This document shows, one piece after another, positions 54,181-64,000 of a DNA stretch of 64,000 bases (its first letter is position 1; every line of letters starts with the position of its first letter). Where the stretch lies: NCBI GenBank assembly GCA_037044905.1, contig JBAOKB010000168.1, positions 248,001 to 312,000 of the forward strand, read 5' to 3'. The DNA is from Hortaea werneckii (Eukaryota; Ascomycota; Dothideomycetes; Mycosphaerellales; Teratosphaeriaceae). The notes beneath the pieces are model-generated. The model did not search any database, was not told where the DNA came from, and saw only the letters and a list, made by a program, of their open reading frames with translations. The position numbers and the translations under genes are program-made.

Positions 54181-56503
54181 TCACAGCGTCGGTGAATAGT
54201 ATAAGTTCATGAAGCTTCTTCCACCACAAAACTGATAATTGTTACCCGGACACAACATTACCTGTGTCACGTCGCAGTCGATAGCAGTGGCGCCAGTGCT
54301 GCTCATGATTTCATTGCCACCTGTGCAGATATCAGTAAGGTAATCACGTTCGTTTGAGACTTGTTAAACACTTACAGAAGCACTCGTGCCCAAACTCCAC
54401 CCCAGCATAATGATAGAAAGACCCAGACAGAACTTGACACAATGCTCAATCGTCATATCCGGTCGCGACGTGTAGTTGCCTTGCAAAGCCCTTCCGCCGT
54501 TTGCCGGGTCAGTGAGACACCTTTGCGTCGCATACTTGCCTACGCTGGGCTTCGATTCTGGCCCCTTGAAGTCCGAAACGTTATAGAGACTTATCACGCC
54601 CGCACCACCGCAGATCTCAGATCCTTTGCCAGTACACCTGAATGAGCAGGAGTAGTTGCTTGGCGAGGTGTCGGGCGTAAGGAGTCTAGCTTCCGGGTTG
54701 ATGGCATTCCCGCAGAAGCATTGGGAGTAGTATTCCAGGCCGTAGTACTGGTATCCAATGCCGTTATTCTGCGCGGCACAGTAGTCCGCACACCGTTCTA
54801 CGGTCATGTTGAGCGCTTCTGTTGAGGCGCCGGAGAGTGTGCGGGCGCCTGTGTCGGAGTAGCATCCTAGATAGTTCTCGCCGAATCCAGCTGCTGGCGT
54901 GTAAGGCTGGGCGTTGCCTGCAGTGTTGCTGTTGTCGCCAAAAGCGTCAAAGTCCGGATCGGTATTGTTGTAGACGTCGATGTGTCCCAGCCCGCCGCAG
55001 AGCTGCTGCTCGCCATCGAACTTCGCTGTCAGCGTACCTCCACAGTTCCAGGTGCATGAGTTCCAGGACTCGTTCCCGCTCTGGGCGCTGATGGCGGTGG
55101 GATTGATGTAGTTGTCACAGTGGCATTCCTGGGCGTACTCTACGCCACTGAGACGGTAGCCTCGGTCTGCACACCATTGTTGACAGTACTGGACCGTCAT
55201 CACAGTGTAATTGGATGTGGAGATGGCATTCAGAGTTCGATATCCGCCGCCGCCAGTATCGTTGAAGCAGCCAAGGTACCGTTGCTGACTGGAAATACCG
55301 TAATTAGCCCCAGGAGTGGGTGATACTGTTGCACGGGCGGTCATGACCCTCGTGGCAATGATGGGCGGAGGCGGAGGGTCTTCTGGCCCGCACTTCATCG
55401 AGCTTGCTGGTGCGGCTTCAGGACCATATGTAATCTCAATACAACCCGGGAGCCGGTCGAGCAGGCCATGAACAGGCTCGTCAATCGCAGGAGGCTGCTC
55501 GGGGCAGTTATAGGCAGCACCGTTGGTGTTGCTTCTCATCAGCGCCGGGCATTCTTCGACTGTGCCGTAGCTAGGGTCGTTGTACAAGCAATTTTCAACG
55601 GCTTCCAACTGAGTTTGATCGTCCCAACCATTGACGAAGTCCCGTGGAAACCAAAGCCAGTAGGATCTCCTTGTGAGAAGACGAAGCGACTGTCCTCTAG
55701 AGGGGTTCCGTCCTCATGGGGTGGCACAATCGAAGTCGCGTAGCTCGTTTCCATGAACACGATAGGCAGGTAGACCGGGTGAGAGGGAGGGCAGATGCCA
55801 TTGTCAATACCGCTGAGGTATGCAACGTGGCTGTTGTCCGTCTTATAAAGGTCTTTGCCATTCCAGCAGGACTGGAAAGCGATTTGTGCTCGCATGTTGT
55901 TAACGCAGAGGGTCGGGGTGAACATGTATGGCTGTTCCGGCCCACCAGGACCCGCAGTCAGACAAGCGAAGCTTACTCTGTCTGCCACAGGCCTTCCGGG
56001 ATACTGTGCATTGCCCCATGTCATTGTCTGGTTGTCGTAGCTACGAGCGGCCTTGTTTCCGGACAGCATCTGAAACCCTCTAGGAAAGGGGACAATGGAC
56101 TTCGTTTCGCCGCCGACACCACGACCAAGGTAATAAATGACGCTGCCTCCATGTGGCACTTCGATGAAGGTGCCATTGGGATAGTTATAGTAGAGCAGTG
56201 GAGTCCAATACGCCGACAAGTCTTTTTGAATCTGGCAGGAAGAGCAGGGAGAATTGTTTAGCGTTTCATAGGTCGAATTGACGCCAATGTCTAGACAAAT
56301 CAGTACTGGCAGTCTTCGACCATCTGGGTTGACCTACTTGCGCTGCCGACGAGAGTGTGTGCATGTTCAGCGTACGATCCCGGGTTCACCACCGAATCGA
56401 CGCGTCCGGTCTGGATGACACCGCAATTAATACGGAAGAAGGCATCTACTGTTGCCACGAAAGGAAGCGCAAGAGCCGCCTTGAGGGGGTTGAAGGACGA
56501 CAT
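54181..56503 (-). CDS. Secreted DUF1996-WSC domain protein
   Basis: Exons 56503-56338, 56290-54376 and 54320-54181, about 740 aa on the composite frame. A signal peptide (PLKAALALPFVATVDA) leads into DUF1996 (FFRINCGVIQTGRVDSVV, YAEHAHTLVG, WTPLLYYNYPNGTF, MLSGNKAARS, YLPIVFMETSY). After a Pro/Ala/Thr-rich linker come three Cys-rich WSC domains (RYLGCFNDTGGGGYRTL; NYLGCYSDTGARTLSGAS; a third starting QRCLTDPANGGRALQGN and ending CPGNNYQFCGGRSFMNLYY). WSC domains bind wall polysaccharide, so this should be an extracellular or wall-bound protein. There is no C-terminal membrane span, unlike the yeast Wsc sensors. Two missing G in G runs (near 54422 and 55642) explain the broken frames. Confidence 0.87.
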
Positions 56504-57334
56504 CCGGGCCGCAAGTGGGCAAGGAATCAGGGATGATGGACAGCCAAAAGGACAGCCCTGTGAGCGCTGGATTATGTTCCAACATGCTCCAGCATTTTGA
56601 CTCCTCAAAAGGTGGCGTGCACTTTGCATTCCAGAAGCTGGCGCGCGCTTAGAGACCAAAACATTGACGTTCCAACTTCGCGTGTAGGCATTTGGATAAC
56701 ATCCTGCAAGGCGTCATCTAGCATTACGTTGACGAGTCATCCCATTATGTCACGGCGAGATGTTTTCTTCTTTTCTTTCTTTCTTCAAATTCGACGATGG
56801 TGAAGATGGTTGTGCAGCCTACCTCGTGTTGTTTGATCGAGGCCGTTGCACGGCTGGAATGTTATGGACATTTATGAGCATTGCTGTATGGTTTGATGCC
56901 CCGGAAGATGCCAAGTTCTCTATTTGAGCCTCCTGGATAAAAACTCACACGATTCCTGTTAGCCGTTGGGAGTCATGCTGCTATGGTATAGTATAGTATA
57001 TTGGCCATGTATGGGTTGTTGAAAGGGAGACGCGTCTTCGACGCGAGTCTTACAGTAATGAACTTCATCGGCCCCGCATGCTGTGGAATCTCGGCGTCAG
57101 CTGCAAGCTCCCGATGTAGGAACCGGAGGCAAAAAGCAGGAACAACTGTGAGACTCGGGCTGCCTCGGTCTTCTCAATAGTACCACCTCATTAACCATGA
57201 CCGTTGAAAGCGCGCTGGCGTGCAGAAGAAACATCTTCTCCTACTTTCCTTGATAACAACAGAAGATGTGACCAACCCTCGGATTCCTTTCTACTTGTCA
57301 AACTGAAACATCCCGCCCTCATCCTCGATCGACC
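56504..57334. other. Intergenic with a short pentamer repeat
   Basis: About 830 bp. Holds (GTATA)3 at 56986-57000. No supported gene. Upstream regions of the two divergent flanking genes. Confidence 0.5.
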
Positions 57335-58779
57335 ATGGCGGAAGCTAAATACGGAGCTCCGTCCAGGCCGCCAACCACAACAACGGGCAGCTCGTCCAAC
57401 AACATACCGCAAGTCGCAGGCGTGAGATATCGTCTTCCCCAGCGGAAAACCAGCAGCCAGAACCTATCGCCGTCCCCTCATCCGCCTGAGCTCCCTCGAC
57501 GTCGATCATCCATCCTGAGCTACTCGAGCATCGAAGATGCCACTCAATCCTTCGCCGACAACATCCTTGATCCGAAGACCGGGCGCCGACGCAACGATGA
57601 GGAGAGCGAGGTGACACACTGGCACAGCACGCCTTGGCTTTTGCTATCTTGCCTGGGCTTGCGGGGCTACTCTTTAAGAATGGGTCTGCCTTTGTCACTG
57701 ATGCTCTACTGCTTGGCCTAGCGGCAATATTTATGAATTGGAGTATAAGGCTACCCTGGGATTGGTACTACTCGGCGCAATCTGTACGGGAGGAGCTCGA
57801 GCCGGTAACGCACAATGGGACTATACCTGAGGAGGGTGAAGGCAGTGAGAACGCGGTAGACACGGGCTCCTCAGGGGCAGAGGGAGAGTCTCAGGCGCGA
57901 CCCTCAAATGCCAGGCCCAAACTTGACAGAGCTCAGACTAAGGACCTGGAAAAGCGCGTAGATGCCTCTGCAGATCTGCGCAAGCAGGAGCTGCTGGCCT
58001 TGTTGGCAACTTTCGTTTTCCCAGCACTATCCGCGTACCTCCTTCACGTTATTCGAGCACAGCTCTCACGGCCTTCGACTGGATTGGTGTCCGACTACAA
58101 TCTTTCAATCTTCTTCCTAGCCGCCGAGATCAAGCCCTGCAGGCAGCTCGCCCGCCTCGTCGCCAATCGCACGTTACATCTGCAGCGCACGGTGACAGGG
58201 CTTGAAGATCCCTTCGCATCTACACTGCAAGATAAAAGCGCCATTGCTGACCTTACAAACCGCATAACGGACCTTGAAGCCAAGATGTCAGAACACAACA
58301 TCTTGCCACAGACCATAAGCCTTGCGCAGAAGACCGATGTTCATGAGCTCTCCGCAGAGCTTAGAAAGCGCTATGAGCCTCGCATTGATGGTCTGGAACG
58401 CGCAGTACGCCGCTATGAAAAGCGCACGGTCGCTCTTACTATGGCCACAGAAGCTCGACTTCAGCAACTGGAAACACGACTGCAAGACGCCTTAAGCTTA
58501 GCCGCGGTGGCAGCGCAGCACAACGAGCGCTCGTCCCCCTTGCGCTCTCTCTGGGAGACTACTGTGGCGATATTGATATGGCCAATCAGGACTGCCTGGA
58601 ACATCTGTGTGTGGCCAATCGTAAAGACCGAAGAACTTTATGAGAAAGGAAAAGTGCTCATGCTTGGGCCGATGCCTTCTGCAAGAGTCGCTAGACGCCG
58701 AAGGAGCGAGAAGGATTTCGGTGCCGACGACGGTTTGAAAGGCAGAACTAGGAGTAATGGGCGGAAGCCTTCTCGATGA
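57335..58779 (+). CDS. Uncharacterised membrane and coiled-coil protein
   Basis: Start MAEAKYGAPSRPPTTT; about 481 aa. The N-terminal 90 residues are disordered and Ser/Pro/Arg-rich. Hydrophobic segments follow: LAFAILPGLAGLLF, TDALLLGLAAIFMNWSIRLPW, and later LLALLATFVFPALSAYLLHVI. A long helical region with coiled-coil character runs from SAIADLTNRITDLEAKMSEH to RLQQLETRLQDALSLAA. A final amphipathic/hydrophobic segment (LWETTVAILIWPIRTAWNI) precedes a basic tail. The layout suggests an organelle membrane protein, perhaps ER or nuclear envelope; I do not recognise a characterised family. One missing C near 57631 is needed to join HSTP to LAFAILPGL; the segments on both sides look conserved. 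Confidence 0.68.
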
Positions 58780-59905
58780 TTGCAGAAGGGGCAGTGGAGT
58801 TGGCGTCCTTTTAGCGTAGGCAGGCAAAAGACCAGGTAATGGCAAATGGGTAAGGCGGGCGCTTGGAGCACATCTTCACATGATACCCAGTGTGTGGTTT
58901 CCAGCCATTTAGCATCATTATTTCCATATCATTATGTACTCAAGCAACTTTTCCCTACTCTGTCTTCATCTACCGGATCCACCGGAATGGCAAAGCGGGG
59001 CCACAGCAGAGTCGCGGCCCCTCGAACCTGGTCGTCGCTCATCTTCGCCCATTCTGTTTGGACAGTGTCTAAGTTTTCACGTCTATATCGGCCTTCATGT
59101 CGATCTGCTCCACCGGGCTATTGATCCTTCGTCTGTTCAACAGCATTACCTTTTAGAAGTCACGCGGTCTCACGCTCCTCGGCATTCATTAAGCGTGGAC
59201 GCCCAGCCAACGCCCCGCCGTTGGCTCCAACTCTCGATTGATCTGGAAACAATCTGGAAATTGCGGCCTCGGTCCGCAGCGACAAGGGCATCCTCGCGCA
59301 AGCCAATCTCAGCCTCATTGCTTTGGAGAAACCTTCAAAAAATACCGCTCTGCTGAACTGTTGGGAAGTCTACGAATGATCTGATTGCTCCTGTTCTCTC
59401 CAGGTCCCTGCCTTGACGGGTAGGTAGATCTGCATACCTCGCGACTTGGCCTGCATAACAATGGACGCAACGTGACCTCCAACCTTGTCGCCACCGGGGT
59501 GGGAACAAGCCTTCGAACAAAGCTCAAAAGTAGGTGAGGTATAATCCGCGCCATCTAGCAAAAGGATATCTCAAGCCATGTGCGCCAAAATTCGGAGTCG
59601 CCGGAAAACCTCTATCTCTATGCACTCCACTTCTCCCCCACGGGACTCCAGAACGGGGTTTCTAGTTGGAGCCCAGTGTCTTGGATCTTTGGCAAAGCGG
59701 TCCGAGCACAGCTGCATGCAGTCGCAGCGTTCCAGCCGGTCTCCTACGATACGGAATAGCCAGCATGGGTAGATGCCATGTTGCTTTCCTGAATACCTAT
59801 AAGATACCCTGATGCATCCCGCTGCAAAGGTAGGTACACATTCCCCTTCTTCCATACCAATTTTCTCCGGGTTGGAACAGCCTTCCATCCTATCTTTCAA
59901 CCATC
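58780..59905. other. Intergenic, no gene seen
   Basis: About 1.1 kb. A 63-codon minus-strand frame near 59370-59561 looks slightly protein-like but has no support. Upstream region of the sugar transporter. Confidence 0.5.
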
Positions 59906-62383
59906 ATGGCTACCGACAAGCTCGCCAAGTATGATCGGGAGTTCAACGAGACGGAGATCCGTCAACACTCGGTCACCGTGGACGTCGATCTGAACAAGAA
60001 CGTCGACGCCAAGGTCTCCAACCCGCTGGCAGGTATCACCTATGAGGAGTTGATGCACGATGTTGAAATGTTCGCTCAAGAGAAAGGTCTCGAGGACAAG
60101 ACGGATCTCATCAAGAGGGGTGCGCTGGTGGCGCAGGATCCGGCCAATTTTGAGAATATTGGACTGCTGGAGGAAGAAGAGAAGGCTGCTTTGCGCTGGG
60201 AGAGCGAACACAAGTGGTCGCACCCACTTGCATTGTACTTCACTATCATCGTCTGCTCCATTGGCGCCGCTGTGCAGGGTTGGGATCAGACTGGGTAAGA
60301 TTCCATACATTGAGCGTACCTGACCATCCAATGTTCCCCTACTGAACACAATCGGCTACAGTTCCAACGGCGCAAACCTTTCATTCCCCGTCGAATTCGG
60401 CATTGGAAATGGCGAAGCTCCTGTTGGAACACCCAACCGCATCCGCGACAGCTGGCTCGTCGGTCTCGTGAACGCTGGTCCATACATCGGCTCTGCGTTC
60501 CTCGGATGCTGGCTTTCTGACCCTTGCAACTTCTACTTTGGCCGTCGCGGTACTATCTTCATCTCGGCTATTTTCTGTCTTCTGACTCCAATTGGCGGCG
60601 CTGTCTCGCAGACCTGGGAACAACTCTTCATCACTCGTCTACTTATGGGCATTGGCATGGGTAAGTCACCTATATATACGTGTGCAATGGTCAAAAAGCT
60701 CTGGGCAAGACAACTAATACGAATGAATTGAATAGGTCTCAAAGGAAGCTCTGTACCGATCTTTGCTGGTAAGCATCCTAGGACTTCAGCTTCTGTTTAA
60801 GACTCTGAGCAGCGGCTAACGTGGATGGTGTAGCGGAGAACTCGCCTGCGAAGATTCGAGGTGCCCTTGTTGTACGTTTGATGAGCCGTCACTTGTTATT
60901 CTGGCCCTTCTGACGTTTCATGACAGATGAGTTGGCAAATGTGGACAGCGTTTGGCATCTTCCTCGGCTTCTGCGCCAATCTTGCCGTGTACAAGGTCGG
61001 CGCTATTGCCTGGCGACTCCAGTAAGCAAATCACCTGATTGGCGTCCGTCGTGAACAACTGATTCTAACTTCGTGCAGGATTGGCTCTGCTTTCATCCCA
61101 GCAGTCCCACTCACCCTAGGAATCTACTTCTGCCCTGAGTATGTTCCCATCCTCATCAGCTTCAATGATGAATGCTTACAAAATATAGGTCTCCGAGATG
61201 GCTGATGAAGAAGAACCGCTACCAAAAGGCCTACCGGTCCTTGCTGAAGTTGAGGCACCACCCGATTCAGGCCGCTCGTGACCTTTACTACATCCACTGC
61301 CAGTTGCAAATCGAGGCCTCGATCGTTGGCAAGAGCAACTACGTGTCCCGCTTCACACAGCTCTTCACCATCCCTCGCGTGAGGCGTGCTACAATGGCTT
61401 CTTTCGTGGTCATGATTGCTCAACAGGTGAGTCTGCCCAAAGGTTTTAGAAAGAGAGAGCACTGCTGACCCGATTGTAGATGTGCGGTATCAACATCATT
61501 GCTTTCTACTCTTCGACTGTGTTCAGGCAAGCTGGAGCCAGCGAGAAGAACGCCCTCATTGCCTCATTCGGGTTTGGTCTTGTCAACTTCGTCTTCGCAT
61601 GGTAAATATTGCCATCTTCTCTTTCAATTGAAATGATGGCTGATTGTGCTCGCCTACAGGCCCGCCATCTGGACGATCGACACTTTCGGCAGGAGAACCC
61701 TGTTGCTCTTCACCTTCCCGAACATGGCCTGGACGCTGCTGGCTGCTGGCTTCTGCTTCTACATTCCCGAGAGCAACCCAGCTCACCTTGGCCTGATTGC
61801 CTTCTTCATCTACCTATTGTACGTTTCCTACAGCATTTCCTCCACCTCTTATAACCACTGACAGTGTTCTCACAGCGCCGCATTCTACTCTCCAGGTGAA
61901 GGACCGGTACCATGTAAGTTTAAACACCTCTTCCAAATGTCCACCAGTGCACTAACACGCAAGCCAGTCACCTACTCCGCCGAAGTCTTCCCTCTCTCCC
62001 ACCGCGAAGTCGGCATGGGCTGGGCCGTAGCCACCTGCCTCTTCTGGGCATCCGTGCTCTCGATCTCCTTCCCAGCCATCCTCGCCGCCTTCGGCCAGGT
62101 GGGCGCCTTCGGCTTCTATGCCGGCCTGAACGTCGTCGCCTTGCTCATGATCTTCCTTTTTGTGCCGGAGACAAAACAGCGCACGCTCGAGGAGCTCGAC
62201 TACATCTTCGCCGTGCCCAGCAGGAAGTTCATCGCGTACCAGACGCGCAAGGCGGCGCCGTGGTGGTTCAAGCGCTGGGTGCTGTTCCAGAAGGGCGCGA
62301 AGCTGGAGCCGCTTTATCATCTGGATGAGGTTATTGCCGCGCGTAATGTGGATGAGAAGCACGAGAAGGTTAACTTGGCTTGA
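59906..62383 (+). CDS. MFS sugar transporter
   Basis: Eleven exons: 59906-60294, 60362-60660, 60736-60768, 60834-60871, 60927-61021, 61079-61138, 61189-61426, 61480-61601, 61660-61818, 61876-61913 and 61968-62383, giving 628 aa with no frame error. A long cytosolic N-terminus (about 115 residues) precedes twelve spans. Sugar-porter marks are visible: SIGAAVQGWDQTGSNGANL in span 1, YFGRRGTIFISAIF between spans 2 and 3, CPESPRWLMKKNR after span 6, QQMCGINIIAFYSSTVF in span 7, FGRRTLLLFTFP, and VPETKQRTLEELD after span 12. It imports a hexose or a related polyol; the substrate cannot be fixed from sequence. Eleven exons, some of only 33-38 nt, make it the most intron-rich gene here. Confidence 0.93.
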
Positions 62384-62962
62384 TGAGGCTCACGATTGAA
62401 GATCCTAGTTACGGATCCAGGAAGAGACTTCTCTCCGTGGATTTGAGAAGTGTTTATAATGCTATGATGGTCCATGAGCTACTTTTACATACGCTACTTA
62501 CGATCTCGTAACTTAATCTTTTGAAGATGCTTGCTTCTTCACAGGTCCCAATGATGATTCACATTTCCTGACTCTTTTTTGGTCGCACGTTACTGCCTAC
62601 AAAAGACCGTTCTCGACTAGACGAAAAGCAGTGGACCTCGCAATCGTCTTTGAATGCAAATTACAAAATGGAAAGCATATCGATCACAAGCAAAAAGACA
62701 CGGAAGTACGAGAAGAACCTTGAGATGAGCAAAACTGATGTCTTGCGGTAATTATAAGCCTCACTACATCCATTCCCAAAGCAGCCGCCTATGAACTGGT
62801 ATCAATCCAACCAACCCCGTTTATCCCAAGCAGCAGTGGCACTATGCCAGCTAAAATGACCCAATACGCCTGGAAATATGCCTCGAACACCTCGCTCAAT
62901 TACAACTTTTCCAAAATGCATATCGCACAATCCAAAAGGCGTCAGAAGAGATCCACTCCTCC
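62384..62962. other. Intergenic between convergent genes
   Basis: About 580 bp of A/T-richer 3' flank shared by the sugar transporter and the ABC transporter. No supported gene. Confidence 0.5.
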
Positions 62963-64000
62963 CTACTGATGCTTGCCCAAACTCTGCAGGTTGACCAGCT
63001 CAAAGTACCGGCCGCCCTTGGCGATCAGCTCGCTGTGCGTGCCGTTCTCCACAATCCGGCCTTGGTCGAAGACGTAGATCATGTCGGCTTTCTGGATGGT
63101 CGACAGGCGGTGCGCGACGGCGATGGTGGTACGGCCTCGGGCCGCGGCATCTAAGGCCGCCTGCACCACCTTTTCGGACTCAGAGTCCAGAGCGCTGGTG
63201 GCTTCATCCAGGAGGAGGATCTTGGGGTCGCGGAGTAAGGCGCGTGCGATTGCCAATCTGGAGAAGAGGGTGTTAGAAGAGATTCGAGAAAGGATGTTTG
63301 ATGCGGAGACGACTCACCTCTGTTTCTGGCCTCCTGACAGCATGCTGCCCTTGTTGCCGACCACAGTGTTGAAAGCTTCCGGCAGGGACATGATGAAATC
63401 GTAAATATTGGCATCTTTACACGCACGGATGATGGCTTCTTCAGGGACGTCTTCTGGCTTCCTGTCCGCTCCAAGCAAGATGTTCTCACGGACGGTACCT
63501 TGGTACAGCGTCGGTTCCTGTGAGACTAGAGCGAGGAAGTTCCGGTAGTTGTTGATGTTGAGGCTGGAGATCTCTTTGCCGTCGACATAGACACCACCTA
63601 CCAGAGGATCGTAGAAGCGTTCCAGCAGTGCGATCGTGGTACTCTTGCCGCATCCTGATGCGCCGACCAGAGCCACGTACTGTCCCGGCTTCACGTCGAG
63701 GTTGAGACCTCTGAGGACAGGCTGTGCTGGCCGAGTCGGGTATCTGAAGTGGACGTCGCGGAACTCGATGGCACCTTCCATATGCTCCAGGTGCTCACCC
63801 TCAGGACTCCAGCTGTCGATCTCTGGCTTGCGGTCGAAGAGAGTCTTCAGCTCAGCAGCGGCGTGCTTCGCCTTGCCCATGTCTGGGGCGAAAGAGAAGA
63901 TGGTACCTGCAGATTGCGAGCCGAAAATGACAGCCGCAAAGCACAGGAAGAACTGGAAGATGCTGTATTCACGCGAAGCGATGAGCGTACCGCCATACCA
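62963..64000 (-). CDS. ABC transporter, ABCB/MDR type, C-terminal part
   Basis: The gene enters from the right edge: the frame is open from base 64000 (WYGGTLIASREYSIFQFF, a membrane-domain segment). Exons in view are 64000-63318 and 63257-62963. The nucleotide-binding domain is complete: A-loop region FRYPTRPAQPVLRG, Walker A GASGCGKST, Q-loop LVSQEPTLYQGTV, signature LSGGQKQR, Walker B ILLLDEATSALDSESEKV and H-loop AVAHRLSTI, ending LVNLQSLGKHQ. It is the second NBD of a full-length P-glycoprotein-like pump, or the only NBD of a half-transporter; the missing 5' part would decide. Such fungal pumps export drugs, pheromone or lipids. The intron falls between LSGGQKQR and the following helix. 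Confidence 0.9.

Noticed and set aside
59370..59561. 63-codon minus-strand frame before the sugar transporter
   Set aside because: It looks mildly protein-like but has no upstream exon, domain or supporting context.
1..64000. Transposons, RIP-degraded repeats, CRISPR or a biosynthetic cluster
   Set aside because: No terminal repeats, transposase or reverse-transcriptase motifs, AT-rich RIP blocks, spaced repeats or core biosynthetic enzymes were found.

Overview
The window is nuclear DNA from a filamentous ascomycete (Pezizomycotina; a Dothideomycete is my best guess, at low confidence). The evidence is short GT-AG introns of about 45-70 nt in most genes, a Ste12 factor that combines the Ste12 DNA-binding domain with two C2H2 fingers, a Zn2Cys6 regulator, a DUF1996-WSC wall protein, a Mei2-type RNA-binding protein, and an eL28 gene, which budding yeast lacks. 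I see no transposon, CRISPR array, rRNA operon or secondary-metabolite cluster.

Layout. 0-9 kb: end of an unknown gene, a DUF2015 membrane protein, ribosomal protein eL28, the U2 snRNP protein SF3B4/Hsh49, TOM7 and exocyst SEC15. 10-18 kb: a Mei2-like RNA-binding protein, LAS21/GPI7 (GPI-anchor synthesis) and RMP1 (RNase MRP). 18-28 kb: an importin-13-type karyopherin, HSP60, a zinc alcohol dehydrogenase, HIS6 and FAF1. 28-31 kb: 3.1 kb without a gene, then STE12 (31-33.6 kb). 34 kb: an intron-containing tRNA-His. 35-41 kb: an orphan multipass membrane protein, a secreted GH43 glycosidase and an MFSD10-like transporter. 42-49 kb: a coiled-coil protein, PBN1 and LSC1 in a divergent pair, and PTH1. 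50-56.5 kb: a MOSC protein, a Zn2Cys6 factor and a secreted DUF1996-WSC protein. 57-64 kb: an orphan membrane/coiled-coil protein, a sugar transporter with 11 exons and the 3' end of an ABCB-type ABC transporter.

Most genes are unrelated housekeeping genes in ordinary fungal order. LAS21 and PBN1 both act in GPI-anchor synthesis, and SEC15, the WSC protein and GH43 concern secretion or walls, but nothing shows that these form a unit.

Three things stand out. (1) The 318-nt intron of LSC1 holds a convincing box C/D snoRNA, with a terminal stem, C and D boxes and a 13-nt antisense to a conserved domain V segment of 25S rRNA. (2) Three Ste12-type pheromone-response elements lie in the long gene-free region upstream of STE12. 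(3) About 26 apparent single-base frameshifts run through conserved genes, including the essential HSP60 and six in LAS21. Many fall at homopolymers, which points to consensus indel errors rather than decay. Exon coordinates in the evidence fields were derived by hand from splice signals and reading frame.
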